A stretch of DNA of 59,000 nucleotides from Desulfobacca sp. 4484_104 (GTDB taxonomy: Bacteria > Desulfobacterota > Desulfobaccia > Desulfobaccales > Desulfobaccaceae): positions 1 to 59,000 of the forward strand of contig MUKC01000003.1 of the NCBI GenBank assembly GCA_002049795.1, in the 5' to 3' direction. The notes beneath the pieces were generated by a model. The model made no database searches and had not been told where the DNA came from. It saw only the letters and a program-made list of their open reading frames with translations. Below are positions 29,362 through 38,795 of the stretch, piece after piece. Within the stretch, counting starts at the first letter, position 1. Every line of letters begins with the position of its first letter. The position numbers were made by a program, and so were the translations under genes.

Positions 29362-30167
29362 TGCGGAAAGGGTACCCTTTTTACGGTAGCGGGGACCACG
29401 AGGCTAAGGGTTTCGGAAGTTAAAGAAGGATTAATGGTCAGCTTCCGATAACGCAGCCGTAGTCGACGCTGGTTATCGCCGGTGCTCAAGGTGATCTGGT
29501 AGGGCAGCGGATATTGGCCCCGAAGATCAAATTCCTGGAATTGAGCTTTAAATTTCTGTTGACCCTGAACATCAGACCATTCGGCGGCCTCAATCTGCAA
29601 ATTTTGCGCCCCGACCCAGATGACCGTGGGACTGGGGCGCGCCTGGCTAACTAATTCCAGGCGGTATTGGTCTTCCTCCGGTATATAGGTCATATGGGCA
29701 GTGCCTTCCTGGTCCAAGACCATGCCGCCGGTCAGCACCTCTAGCAGTTCATTGATTTTTACCGGGGGGATAAAATCCTCCAGGTTACAGCTAGTGACCG
29801 GGCCGCGGAACAGCTTGCCCTGGCGATAATCTAAAAGTTGCATTTCTTCCCCATCGGTGTGTAAGGATAGGGCAGATTGCCCCCAGAAATTGAGCACATC
29901 GACCTTGAGGGTTTGCGGCTTGGAGCCCAATAAGAGTGCCGAGCCATTATATTTCTGCTCGGGAGAGATATAAGTTACCTGGCCTTTGGCTTCAAAACTC
30001 TGGATGGCTTGGGAGCGGGACTGCAATCGAGCCTGTAAGTCTTGAGCCGAACGGATGTCAGGGCGAACTCCAGGTTTGATGGTTGGCACTCGGGCACAGG
30101 CGGCCAGCCAGACCAAGATGCCGACCATCACCAGCAATCCTAGACGGGGTGGCCAATTACAGTTCAC
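29358..30167 (-). CDS. DUF4292 outer-membrane-type lipoprotein
   Basis: A signal peptide with lipobox (LVWLAAC, lipidated Cys near residue 24) precedes a 240-residue LolA/LolB-like fold (DUF4292). It shows SFEAKGQVTYISPEQKYNGSALLLG and TLKVDVLNFWGQSALS. The family is believed to bind lipid-like molecules in the periplasm or at the outer membrane, but its function is not established. It is coupled by ATGA overlap to both the TPR lipoprotein before it and the Mut7-C gene after it. This links an envelope function to the two genes. Confidence 0.82.
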   Translation of the reverse strand: MNCNWPPRLGLLVMVGILVWLAACARVPTIKPGVRPDIRSAQDLQARLQSRSQAIQSFEAKGQVTYISPEQKYNGSALLLGSKPQTLKVDVLNFWGQSALSLHTDGEEMQLLDYRQGKLFRGPVTSCNLEDFIPPVKINELLEVLTGGMVLDQEGTAHMTYIPEEDQYRLELVSQARPSPTVIWVGAQNLQIEAAEWSDVQGQQKFKAQFQEFDLRGQYPLPYQITLSTGDNQRRLRLRYRKLTINPSLTSETLSLVVPATVKRVPFPQ

Positions 30168-31915
30168 AGTTCCATCTCCTTGATCAAGTCTTTCACACGC
30201 TGAATCTTTTTCTCCAGTTCGGGCTTATTATCGCACTCCAGCTGCAAAGCCCGTTTGTAGATGTTCAGAGCCTTCCGGTAAAACTGTTTCTTAACATAGG
30301 CATCGCCCAGGTGTTCAGCGATAGTGCAATCCTCGGGCATTTTGCGGTAGGCCCTTTCCAAATGCAGAATTGCCTTATCATAAAGCCTTTTTTTGAAATA
30401 AACCCACCCCAGACTATCAATGATATACCCGGCCTCGGGTTCCGCCTCCAGGGCTTGCAATATTAATTTTTCGGCCTCATCTAGGTTGATCCCTTGCTCG
30501 GCATACATATATCCGGCAAAATTCAAGGCGTCGGGATTTTTGGGGTCCAATTCCAGCACCTTGTTAATCTGGCGCAGACTTTCGGCCCAATTTTTCTGCT
30601 TGTCATGAATCACGGCCAGGCGAAAGTAAACTTCGGAGTGGTTGACGGAAGTCTTCAGGGCCTGCTGTAAGGCCTCAATAGCCTTGGAATATTGCTTCTG
30701 ACCCTCATACAGCCCGGCCAGGACGATATATAATTCACCCTGGTCCGGGGCTTGCAGAAGAGTATCCTCAACAAGTTTTATGCCATCCTGGAACCGCTTC
30801 TGTCGGGCCAAAAGATGGGCCAGTCTGATACGCGAGGGAATATAACTGTCGGAACAATGGTGAACCTGTCGATATTCCCGGTAAGCGGCGTCCAGATTAC
30901 CTTTAGCTTCTAAACTGGCAGCCAGAAAATAGCGGGCCTGATCGAAACCTTGCCGGGCGATCAGCAATTCCCGAAACTCGCGAATCGCTTCATCATATTG
31001 TTTCTGTTCCAAAAGAATCAAACCGATTTTAAATCGCACGCTCGGATTATTACTTTCTAAGTTTTTTATTTTACTAAAGATCTGCATGGCATCGGAATAA
31101 CGGTTCAACATCAAATATAGCCGCCCTAGATTGGCCAAGCCACTAATATTATTAGGATATCTTTTCAATATGTCGCGATATCTAGTAATGGCCTGGCTAA
31201 AATTCTCTTCCCGTTCAGAGACTAGCGCCAGTTCAAACATCGGCAGTATAAAATCCGGCCGCTGGCTTAAGGCCTGCTGGAACTCATCTTTGGCAGGTTC
31301 TAATTGATCGAGTTCCAGATAAATCTTGCCCAGATAATAGTGAGCCAAGGGTGAGTCAGGATTCTTGTTTAATAAATCCTTGAGGATATGGGTAGCTTTG
31401 GCAAAATCTCCTTGCTGGGCGTAGAGGGTGGCTAAGAAATAATAAGCTTCTTGATTATCCGGGTCAAGTTTAATGATCTTTTCGTACTCGGTGGTAGCTT
31501 CTTTTAACTGGTTCAGCCCGGCCCGCAATCCGCCCAGAATCTGATGCGCCTCCAGATAATTAGGGTCTAAGGTAATGGCTCTTTCCACATGGGTCAGGGC
31601 TTCCTTGACCTCGCCCTGGCGCAGATAGAGGGCCGCAAGCTCGGTTTCCAATACCGCCGAGAGCGGATCATGGGTTATGGCTTGTTGGTATGCGGTGATC
31701 GCCGCTTCCAGCTCGGAGTTGAACAGATACCACTGGGCCTGCAAATAATGAAAATAAGCCTGATCCTTAGAGGTTTCTGGAGAGGGACCGCGGTCCGACA
31801 GGGAGGAGTCGGGCGTAACTGGAACCTGGCGGTGGCATCCCCCCAGACCAACAACCAGAGCTAGAGCCAGCCCTCCTACGGCAAAAACTAGGCACCGTCT
31901 GGCCTTAAATGTCAT
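30164..31915 (-). CDS. TPR-repeat lipoprotein
   Basis: This 583-residue protein has a lipoprotein signal (VVGLGGC, Cys at about residue 27). At least ten tetratricopeptide repeats follow from residue 50 to the end, with the W/Y-L-G-x8-A-F/Y-x3-A-P spacing recurring as in QAYFHYLQAQWYLFNSELEA and SPLAHYYLGKIYLELDQLEPA. It probably sits at the inner face of the outer membrane as a protein-protein scaffold. It overlaps the DUF4292 gene by 4 bp. This TPR-plus-DUF4292 pairing suggests a joint assembly role, which is inferred. Confidence 0.88.
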   Translation of the reverse strand: MTFKARRCLVFAVGGLALALVVGLGGCHRQVPVTPDSSLSDRGPSPETSKDQAYFHYLQAQWYLFNSELEAAITAYQQAITHDPLSAVLETELAALYLRQGEVKEALTHVERAITLDPNYLEAHQILGGLRAGLNQLKEATTEYEKIIKLDPDNQEAYYFLATLYAQQGDFAKATHILKDLLNKNPDSPLAHYYLGKIYLELDQLEPAKDEFQQALSQRPDFILPMFELALVSEREENFSQAITRYRDILKRYPNNISGLANLGRLYLMLNRYSDAMQIFSKIKNLESNNPSVRFKIGLILLEQKQYDEAIREFRELLIARQGFDQARYFLAASLEAKGNLDAAYREYRQVHHCSDSYIPSRIRLAHLLARQKRFQDGIKLVEDTLLQAPDQGELYIVLAGLYEGQKQYSKAIEALQQALKTSVNHSEVYFRLAVIHDKQKNWAESLRQINKVLELDPKNPDALNFAGYMYAEQGINLDEAEKLILQALEAEPEAGYIIDSLGWVYFKKRLYDKAILHLERAYRKMPEDCTIAEHLGDAYVKKQFYRKALNIYKRALQLECDNKPELEKKIQRVKDLIKEMEL

Positions 31916-32021
31916 TCTAATAACCTTCTTAACTTTGTTGATTGCTTTCCTGCCTGTTTATGTTGCCCTGCCCGTATTTCTCCGACACCGGTTCCAGCTA
32001 ATAAGGACCTTAAAACTGAAC

Positions 32022-33005
32022 TTAACCTGGATCTGTGACCAGTGACTGATAAGTGCTAAAATCCGAAATTTCGTCCTGCATGAATTGACGCAATTTATTA
32101 AGCAGACGCTCCTCAATCTGGCGCACCCGTTCCCGCGAAATGTGGTGTCGGGCCCCGATCTCCTGAAGCGTCAGAGGCTTTTCGGCCAGCAAACGCAAGT
32201 CTAAGATGTCTTTTTCCTTATCTTTTAGGGTGAGACGAAATTCTTCCAGCTTGCCCTGAAAGATGTTTTTCATCTCTTGCCGGGCCAGATGATCTTCCGC
32301 CGAGGCCTCAGGAGTTGCCAAAAAATTCTTATGTAACTCCTCGGAATCCTCTTTGAGCGGTGCATCGAGGGATAGCTCCCAGCCTCCCAGCCGTTCGTCC
32401 ATCTCGATGATCTCTTGTTCCTTTACATTAAGACGCTGGGCCAGCAATTTGGGACCAGGAGTAAAACCCTGGGATTCGAGTTTTTCCTTTTCTTTGCGAA
32501 GATTATAGAATAGCTTACGCTGGGCTTGGGTAGTGCCGATTTTGACTAACTTCCAGTTATCCATAATAAATTTGAGGATGTAAGCTTTAATCCAGAAAGA
32601 GGCATAATATGATAGTTTGATCCCCCGGTAGGGATCAAATTTTTTCACCGCTTGCATCAGCCCAATATTGCCTTCTTGAATCAGGTCCAGCAAATTCTTA
32701 GTCCAGTAGCGCTGAAAGTCCAGGGCGATTTTGACTACCAAACGCAGATTGGCGGTGATCAACTGATAAGCCGCATCCGGGTTGCCGGTCTCTAGATATT
32801 CTTTGGCCAATCTTTTTTCTTCGTCGGGATGGAGCAGCGGATAGCGATTGATTTCCGCCAGGTAACGCTGCAAGGGATCGAGTTCAATCAGTAAACCCTC
32901 GACTTCCGGTTCCACTTCGGTTTCGGCGCCGTCCTCGTCGATAATGGTGAGATCTTCTAAAACATCTGGTTCTTCTTGTTCTAAAATGGTTTCTTTAGTG
33001 ATCAT
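32022..33005 (-). CDS. rpoH: RNA polymerase sigma factor, RpoH-like
   Basis: This 327-residue group-3 sigma-70 factor holds region 1.2 (DPLQRYLAEINRYPLLHPDEE), region 2 with the core-binding and -10 helix (NLRLVVKIALDFQRYW, NLLDLIQEGNIGLMQAVKKFDP, LSYYASFWIKAYI) and region 4 HTH (TLQEIGARHHISRERVRQIEERLLNKLRQ). The shape and IKAYI motif fit heat-shock factor RpoH and its deltaproteobacterial relatives. An acidic N-terminal tail (residues 1-40) is unusual. It lies 33 bp downstream of the hisF remnant in the same direction. It may control heat-shock genes, including the ClpX-like ATPase, but no target site was checked. Confidence 0.85.
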   Translation of the reverse strand: MITKETILEQEEPDVLEDLTIIDEDGAETEVEPEVEGLLIELDPLQRYLAEINRYPLLHPDEEKRLAKEYLETGNPDAAYQLITANLRLVVKIALDFQRYWTKNLLDLIQEGNIGLMQAVKKFDPYRGIKLSYYASFWIKAYILKFIMDNWKLVKIGTTQAQRKLFYNLRKEKEKLESQGFTPGPKLLAQRLNVKEQEIIEMDERLGGWELSLDAPLKEDSEELHKNFLATPEASAEDHLARQEMKNIFQGKLEEFRLTLKDKEKDILDLRLLAEKPLTLQEIGARHHISRERVRQIEERLLNKLRQFMQDEISDFSTYQSLVTDPG

Positions 33006-33038
33006 GAGTAGAATTTAACTCCCTGGGATGAACGATGG

Positions 33039-33753
33039 TTACCAAGAAAGACGAACTTTGACTCCCCGCTGATTCAGATATTCTTTTAGCTCCCTGATGC
33101 TGTAAAGGTTATAATGCACCAGGGAAGCGATCAAAGCCGCGTCTGCGGCGCCCCGGGTCAATACCTCGTACAGGTGGGCGGGGGTTCCGGCCCCGCCGGA
33201 GGCAATGACCGGCACGGACACCGCTGTAGAAATCAGGCGGGTCAGATCTAGCTCATATCCTGCCTGGGTGCCATCGGCATCGATAGAATTAAGACAGATC
33301 TCCCCCGCCCCCAGACTTACTGCTTCTTGAGGGAATTTTTTCCGATTGGGCCACCTGTTTCACATCCATTCCCAAGACTATGCACTGACTTCCGAATGAT
33401 CTAGCTCCTTCCTGAATTAATCTAGGGTCGAGGACGGCCGTGGAATTGATGCTGACCTTTTCGGCTCCGGCCAACAGCACCGCCCGCATATCCGCCAGCG
33501 AGCGGATGCCGCCCCCGACTGAGAACGGTATAAAAATTTCCTGGGCCACCTGGGTCACCACCTCGATCATGATCTCCCGGCGATCACTGGAGGCGGTGAT
33601 ATCATAGAAAACGATTTCGTCGGCCCCGGCTTCGTAATAGAAGCGGGCCATGTCCACCGGGTTACCGATATCAATATTATCTTTGAATTTAATCCCTTTG
33701 GTGGTCCGGCCCCCCTTGACGTCCAAACAAGGGATGATCCGTTTGCTTAACAT
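33039..33753 (-). pseudogene. hisF: Imidazole glycerol phosphate synthase HisF, internal deletion and frameshift
   Basis: The N-terminal half is standard HisF ([73 protein letters not shown]). After IPS, about 22 expected codons (the stretch before the EAVSLGAGE helix) are missing. The frame then changes: [20 protein letters not shown] and [19 protein letters not shown] continue in another frame to 33039. The lost part belongs to the barrel near the active site. It overlaps hisH by 7 bp. HisF normally cyclises PRFAR with HisH-derived ammonia, so histidine synthesis would fail unless this is an assembly error or another copy exists. Confidence 0.85.
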
Positions 33754-34379
33754 TTCCCGTCCCAGTTCAGGAAATTCTTTAACACTAACAGACCAAACCG
33801 CCCGCTTTTTTCCGGGTGGAATTGAGTAGCCACCAGATTGCCGTATCCCAGAGCACTGGGAAACCGCTCCCCATGGGTAGTAATTCCCAGAACCCACTGA
33901 GCCTGGGCCGGGGCCGGATAATAACTATGCACAAAGTAGAAATTGACCTGGTCCGGCAAACCCTGAAAGACCGGATGGGGACGGACAAAATCAACTTCGT
34001 TCCAGCCCATGTGGGGAATCTTGAGGGGTTCACCAGGAACTTCCGGGTTGATTCCGGTTAATGCCTGGACCCGACCGGGGATCAACCCCAGACAAGGGAC
34101 CTGATTTTCTTCACTATAGTCCAGGATGATTTGGGCCCCCAAACAGATGCCCAGTATCGGCGTTCCGGCTGCAAAAGCCTGTTGCAGCGCTTGATCCAGC
34201 CCCAGCCGTTTCAAGTTGGTCATGGCTTGACCCGCGGCTCCGACGCCGGGAAAGATAAGCCGCGGGGCCCGAATTACCACCGCCGGGTCCTGGGTGACCA
34301 CGGCTTCGGCCTTCAGGGCCTGCAGCGAGCGTTTTACACTGGCCAGGTTCCCCGCCTGGTAATCAATAATGGCAATCAA
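33747..34379 (-). CDS. hisH: Imidazole glycerol phosphate synthase glutaminase subunit HisH
   Basis: HisH is a class I glutamine amidotransferase that passes ammonia to HisF. The 210-residue length is normal. It starts [19 protein letters not shown]. It has the oxyanion and nucleophile block [16 protein letters not shown] (Cys in GICLG), YFVHSYYP, and the catalytic His/Glu in [10 protein letters not shown]. It heads the minus-strand operon and its stop overlaps the hisF start (aaATGttaa). Its partner is broken in this sequence. Confidence 0.94.
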   Translation of the reverse strand: MIAIIDYQAGNLASVKRSLQALKAEAVVTQDPAVVIRAPRLIFPGVGAAGQAMTNLKRLGLDQALQQAFAAGTPILGICLGAQIILDYSEENQVPCLGLIPGRVQALTGINPEVPGEPLKIPHMGWNEVDFVRPHPVFQGLPDQVNFYFVHSYYPAPAQAQWVLGITTHGERFPSALGYGNLVATQFHPEKSGRFGLLVLKNFLNWDGKC

Positions 34380-34810
34380 TGTTGTCTGGGCTGCAGCTTG
34401 GGCCTACCTAAGTTTTCTTATTATCAACCATTTTTAAATTTAACAGTCTGATGGACAAGAGTCAATAAGATTATCCTCAAATTGAATTAGAGTAAAGGAG
34501 TCTGCCAAACCAGAAAACCAGGGGTAGGGGAGGGGAGAGGTACATGGGTCAGTAATTAGAAACCTCAGGTTAGGTCAGATATGATCAATTACCATGTTAG
34601 CCCTTGAATATTTTATATTATTTTAATCGAAGCCCAAAAACCCCGGACCAAAATTTAATGATCTTGGCCTAGTGCTGGAATTGTGCTATGTTTTAACCAA
34701 AAACCTGAGAGCCTCTAAATCCGGCTCGGGCTGGAACCAACGGCAGTTTGCGCTGAGGGCTGAGGGGGCGGGATTTTCATGAATATCGAGGAGGTCGGAA
34801 ACGAGCGATC
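34380..34810. other. 431-bp divergent intergenic region between hisH and nnr
   Basis: No gene is visible. The region is AT-rich in the middle (34600-34640) and should contain promoters for both the hisH operon (minus) and the nnr operon (plus). No pair was good enough to place with confidence. The stretch near nnr (34760-34800) is G-rich and carries a GAGGAGG about 20 nt before the ATG. Confidence 0.4.
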
Positions 34811-36406
34811 ATGAAACTATTGACGGCGGATCAGATGCGGCAACTGGATCGACAGGCGATTGAAGCCGTCGGTATTCCTTCCATCGTCTTAATGGAAAAC
34901 GCCGGGCGCACCACTTATCAAATCTTGCGTCGAGAGTTCCCCGATCTCACCGGACTGGTGACCGTTATCGCCGGTCGGGGCAATAACGGCGGCGATGGTT
35001 TTGTGGTAGCCCGTTATCTGGCGCACGAGGGCCTGCCGGTGCAGGTTCTGGTGCTGGGCGAAAAGACCCGGATATGCGGTGATGCGCGCACCAATTTACA
35101 GATCTTGGAACAGATCGGCGTGGACGTAATGGAAGTGACTACTGAGACTGAGTTGACCTCCCACCTCGACGCCCTTTACGGGTCTGATCTGATTGTCGAC
35201 GCCATATTCGGCACCGGTCTCAATGCGGAAGTAGGAGGCCTCTACCGCCAGGTGATCGAAATGCTCAATAATCTCCCGGTGCCGGTTTTAGCGGTAGATT
35301 TCCCTTCCGGCTTATGCGCCGATAGCGGGCAGGCCCTGGGCGCCGCGGTAGTGGCGGAGGTCACTGTGACCTATGGCTGGCCCAAACTGGGGCAGATCTT
35401 GCCTCCGGGTCGAGATTGTGTCGGTCGCCTCTGGCAGGTGGATATCAGCATCCCGCCGCCTCTGGCCCAGAACATGCCGATTGAGTTGGCCGAGGCCCAG
35501 GCATTGCGCTTATTGCTGCCGCCCCGGCCCTTTGCCAGCCACAAAGGCACTTATGGCCACTTGCTGGTGCTGGCCGGGTCCGAAGGCAAGACCGGCGCGG
35601 CGACGCTGACCGCCCTGGCCGGCCTCAGGGTAGGGGCGGGTCTGGTTACCACCGGGGTTCCGGCCAGTCTCAACGATATTTTGGAAGTCAAACTAACCGA
35701 GGCTATGACCTTGCCGCTGCCGGAGGCGGCTGGGGCACGCGCTTTAGGCACTGCCGCCCTGGCGCCGTTAGCCGCCTTTTGGTCCGGCAAATCGGCCATC
35801 GCTTTGGGACCCGGGTTGGGCACTCACCCCGAAACCGGTCAACTGGTGCGCGAGATCGTGCGCCGGGCCTCGATGCCGCTGGTCATTGATGCTGATGGTC
35901 TCAATGCCCTGGCCGAAGACTTGACCTGCCTGGAGCAGGTTGCGGGGCCAATCATTTTGACCCCGCATCCGGGGGAGATGTCCCGGCTGGTGGGTAAATC
36001 GACCAAGGAGATTCAGGCTCAGCGTCTGGAACAGGCCCAGGCCCTGGCCCAGCGTTATAAGGTGATCGTGGTGCTCAAAGGCGCGCAGACGGTGGTCGCC
36101 GAGCCCCAGGGGCGGGTAAGTATTAATCCCACCGGCAATCCGGCCCTGGCCTCCGGGGGGACCGGTGATGTGCTGACCGGCATGATCGGCGGATTTTTAG
36201 CCCAAGGTCTGGAGCCCTTTGAGGCCGCCCGGCTAGGGGTTTTTCTGCATGGCCTGGCCGCGGACCAGCGGGCCGATTGGCAGGGCGACTGCGGTCTGTT
36301 GGCCGGAGAGTTACTCGAAGAATTGCCGGAAGTTATCAAAGAGTTTGCCGCGGGCCAACTGCCCGAAGTCGAGGAGGAGGTATGTTACAGGCGCGTGATA
36401 TCATGA
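34811..36406 (+). CDS. nnr: Bifunctional NAD(P)HX epimerase/dehydratase
   Basis: This 531-residue fusion of YjeF-N (NnrE) and carbohydrate-kinase-like (NnrD) domains repairs hydrated NADH and NADPH. The epimerase half has MENAGRTTYQIL, GRGNNGGDGFVVARYL, DAIFGTGL and AVDFPSGL. The ADP-dependent dehydratase half has GKTGAATLTALAGLRVGAGLV, GPGLG, DADGLNALA, ILTPHPGEM and the catalytic NPTGNPALASGGTGDVLTG. It heads a plus-strand operon. Its last 25 bp overlap the CBS-domain gene. Confidence 0.95.
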   Translation: MKLLTADQMRQLDRQAIEAVGIPSIVLMENAGRTTYQILRREFPDLTGLVTVIAGRGNNGGDGFVVARYLAHEGLPVQVLVLGEKTRICGDARTNLQILEQIGVDVMEVTTETELTSHLDALYGSDLIVDAIFGTGLNAEVGGLYRQVIEMLNNLPVPVLAVDFPSGLCADSGQALGAAVVAEVTVTYGWPKLGQILPPGRDCVGRLWQVDISIPPPLAQNMPIELAEAQALRLLLPPRPFASHKGTYGHLLVLAGSEGKTGAATLTALAGLRVGAGLVTTGVPASLNDILEVKLTEAMTLPLPEAAGARALGTAALAPLAAFWSGKSAIALGPGLGTHPETGQLVREIVRRASMPLVIDADGLNALAEDLTCLEQVAGPIILTPHPGEMSRLVGKSTKEIQAQRLEQAQALAQRYKVIVVLKGAQTVVAEPQGRVSINPTGNPALASGGTGDVLTGMIGGFLAQGLEPFEAARLGVFLHGLAADQRADWQGDCGLLAGELLEELPEVIKEFAAGQLPEVEEEVCYRRVIS

Positions 36407-36837
36407 CCCGGGAGGTGATTACCGTTGCTCCCCAGGCCTCGGTGCTGGAACTGGCGCGCTTATTGGCCGACAGCCGGATCAGCGGCGTTCCGGTGGTCAA
36501 TGCAGAGGACCGGGTAATTGGGGTGGCGACCCAAAGCGACCTGATTGATCGGGCCAAGAAGTTTGATCTGCCGCACGTGATTACTATCCTGGACGCCCAT
36601 ATCTTTTTGGAAACCCCGGCAAAATTCAAAAAGAAGCTGGAAAAGTTGCTGGGCAGCACCGTTGCTGATATCATGACCACCAAGCCGATCACCATCACCG
36701 GGGATTTGCCAGTGGACGAAGTCGCCACCCTGATGGCCGCCAAAAAGGTGCATACCCTGCCCGTAGTGGAGGATGGCAAACTGATCGGCATCATCGGCAA
36801 AATTGACATTGTCCGCTCCCTGGCCCAGGAGAGTTGA
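36382..36837 (+). CDS. CBS-domain pair protein
   Basis: This 151-residue cytoplasmic protein is made of two CBS motifs: residues 1-55, with MLQARDIMTREVITVAPQAS and RISGVPVVN, and residues 95-150, with VADIMTTKPITITG and VHTLPVVEDGKLIGIIGKIDIV. CBS pairs bind adenine nucleotides and act as energy sensors. No effector domain is attached, so it must act on another protein. The start at 36382 sits behind GAGGAGGAGG. The earlier in-frame start at 36277 lies inside nnr. The two genes overlap, which suggests coupling to nicotinamide-nucleotide repair. Confidence 0.88.
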   Translation: MLQARDIMTREVITVAPQASVLELARLLADSRISGVPVVNAEDRVIGVATQSDLIDRAKKFDLPHVITILDAHIFLETPAKFKKKLEKLLGSTVADIMTTKPITITGDLPVDEVATLMAAKKVHTLPVVEDGKLIGIIGKIDIVRSLAQES

Positions 36838-36868
36838 AGATAGCTGTTTGGACTGACCATGAACCTGC

Positions 36869-36932
36869 CTGTGGGTCTCTGTGCCTTGGTGATTAGCTTT
36901 TTTTCACCACAGAGGTACAGAGACACAGAGGG
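36869..36932. repeat. Inverted CTCTGTG/CACAGAG intergenic repeat
   Basis: The left arm (36869-36895, CCTGTGGGTCTCTGTGCCTT...) and right arm (36905-36932, CACCACAGAGGTACAGAGAC...) are imperfect inverted copies. The right arm matches the repeat at 27189-27216. The hairpin lies inside the operon between the CBS gene and tsaE, so it may modulate read-through. Confidence 0.65.
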
Positions 36933-36981
36933 TTAAAGAGAAACAGGGGAATCTTCCTCCAGCCCGCTAGGCACAATAATC

Positions 36982-37476
36982 ATGGAAAGATCTGGGTCGA
37001 GGGTGCAACATTTGCGATTAGCCAGCCCTAGTCCAGAGCAGACCCAGGCCATCGCCGAAAGGTTGGCGGCCAGGCTACAACCAGGCGATGTCATTGCCTT
37101 AATTGGCGAATTAGGGGCCGGCAAAACCGAATTTGTCCATGGTCTGGCCCGGGGGTTACAAGTGCCGCCCGGTCAGGTGGCCAGCCCCACCTTTGTCCTG
37201 GTGCATGAATATTCGGGCCGCCTGACCCTGGCGCATGTTGATCTTTACCGGCTGGAGCAGCTCAGCCCGGATTTTCTGCTGGAACTGGAGGAATACTGGT
37301 CCGGCCCTTATGTTACCGTCATCGAATGGGCCGAACGCCTGAGTGGTTCCGGGCCGGAGGAATATCTGGAAATCACCTTCACCTGGACCGGAGAACAGAG
37401 CCGGGAACTGGTTTTGGTCGGCCATGGCCGGCGGGGGGAGGAGTTAATAGTTCATTATAATGCCCCGGACAACTAA
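36982..37476 (+). CDS. tsaE: tRNA threonylcarbamoyladenosine ATPase TsaE
   Basis: This 164-residue P-loop protein acts with TsaB and TsaD in making t6A at tRNA position 37. It has the Walker A block GELGAGKTEFVHGLARGL, the TsaE-specific VASPTFVLVHEY, HVDLYRLE and IEWAERL. No strong ribosome binding site precedes the ATG at 36982, and residues 1-8 are not conserved-looking, so the start could lie slightly downstream. tsaB and tsaD are not in the window. Confidence 0.92.
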   Translation: MERSGSRVQHLRLASPSPEQTQAIAERLAARLQPGDVIALIGELGAGKTEFVHGLARGLQVPPGQVASPTFVLVHEYSGRLTLAHVDLYRLEQLSPDFLLELEEYWSGPYVTVIEWAERLSGSGPEEYLEITFTWTGEQSRELVLVGHGRRGEELIVHYNAPDN

Positions 37477-37502
37477 GATGGCCGTCAAAGGGAAAGCAGT
37501 TA

Positions 37503-38786
37503 ATGGCTGTTTATAATATCCGTTGTAGTTATGAAGAGAATCTGGCCAAGGGGCCTAATCTCGCCCTGGAAGACCTACCTTTCACCTTAGTGGGCCAGCC
37601 GCGCTACGAATTCTGGGGGAAGAAGCTTAATTCCCGGCTAGGCATTCCCGCCGGTCTGCTCTTGGACTCCCGGTGGGTCCGCCTCTATGCCCGGTTGGGC
37701 TTCGATATCCTGGCTTACAAGACGGTGCGGACCAGACCTCAGCCCAGTTTACCCCATCCCAACTGTTTGCTGGTGGCCGCCGCGTTACCCTGCAGCCCAA
37801 AGGCAATTCCTGAGTCGTTGACCGTTTCTCAGCGCTATCGGCCAGTTACCGAGATCAGCATGACCAATTCCCTGGGTATGCCGTCGCAGACCCCGGAGGT
37901 CTGGCAGCCGGATCTTGTTAGGTCCAAAGAATCCTTGCTGCCTGGGCAAATGCTGATCGTCAGCGTGGTGGGAACCGCCGAGGATAATCAACCGGCCCGG
38001 TTTATCCAGGATTTTGTCCGGGCCGCGGCTCTGGCCGCCGAAGCCGGCGCTGAGGTTATTGAGCTGAATTTTTCCTGCCCCAACGCCCCGGTGGCCGAAG
38101 GGCAGATCTATGAGGCCCCGGAGTTTGCCGGGCAAATCACCAAAGCCGTGCGGCAACAGGTCAAAGAGCTGCCGCTTTTGATCAAAATCGGCTATCTGGC
38201 CGAAGACCATCGTCTGGCCCGGTTGCTGGCCGCGGTCCGTGATGATATTAATGGGATAGTGGCAATCAATTCGCTAAAATTAACCGTGCTGGACCAGCAG
38301 GGGCGTCAGGCATTGCCCGGTGCCGGTCGGAGTCAGAGCGGGGTCAGCGGTTACGCCCTGAAAGAGCTGGCCCGGGACTTTATCCGCCGCCTGGTAGAGC
38401 TCAAGCAAAAAGAACGCTATGATTTTAAGATCTTGGCGGCTGGGGGGATACTGACCCCTGGGGATTTTGAGGATTTCCTAAATCTGGGGGCCGAGGCCGC
38501 CCTGACCTGCACCGGGGCGATGTGGGACCCGTACCTGGCCCTGAGATATCATCTTGAGTATTCTTTGCCGTCTCCCGATCCTGGTCCTTTAATGACCCTT
38601 GACTTCCGGGAGATTGGACTTCCGTCTCAGATTGACGAGGACATAAAAATTGAACACCGGCGCGGCGACAATGAAATCTTATATCCGCCGACAATGAAGA
38701 TCTGCCCGATCTGTGGCGAACCCCTGGACCAGATACCGCCTGCGGCCCCGCGTTACTGCCGTTGTCGGTTAATGCCTGATTGTTGA
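37503..38786 (+). CDS. Dihydroorotate-dehydrogenase-like flavoprotein with zinc-ribbon tail
   Basis: The 427-residue protein has a DHODH-type TIM barrel. It shows PAGLLLDSRWVRLYARLGFDILAYKTVRT, then SMTNSLGMPS, ELNFSCPNAP, LLIKIGYLAE and ILAAGGILTPGDFEDFLNLGAEA. FMN is expected. The usual substrate loop cysteine or serine (CPN, here Cys in SCPNAP) is present. Residues 390-427 add CPICGEPL...CRCRLMPDC, a cysteine-rich tail that may bind zinc or a cluster and is not part of PyrD. Orotate synthesis is therefore not certain. It lies between tsaE and a TPR gene in one operon. Confidence 0.75.
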   Translation: MAVYNIRCSYEENLAKGPNLALEDLPFTLVGQPRYEFWGKKLNSRLGIPAGLLLDSRWVRLYARLGFDILAYKTVRTRPQPSLPHPNCLLVAAALPCSPKAIPESLTVSQRYRPVTEISMTNSLGMPSQTPEVWQPDLVRSKESLLPGQMLIVSVVGTAEDNQPARFIQDFVRAAALAAEAGAEVIELNFSCPNAPVAEGQIYEAPEFAGQITKAVRQQVKELPLLIKIGYLAEDHRLARLLAAVRDDINGIVAINSLKLTVLDQQGRQALPGAGRSQSGVSGYALKELARDFIRRLVELKQKERYDFKILAAGGILTPGDFEDFLNLGAEAALTCTGAMWDPYLALRYHLEYSLPSPDPGPLMTLDFREIGLPSQIDEDIKIEHRRGDNEILYPPTMKICPICGEPLDQIPPAAPRYCRCRLMPDC

Positions 38787-38795
38787 GGAATTGAA

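Noticed and set aside
36336-36926. 196-residue minus-strand frame over the CBS gene
   Set aside because: It is a mirror of the CBS coding frame and has no domain.
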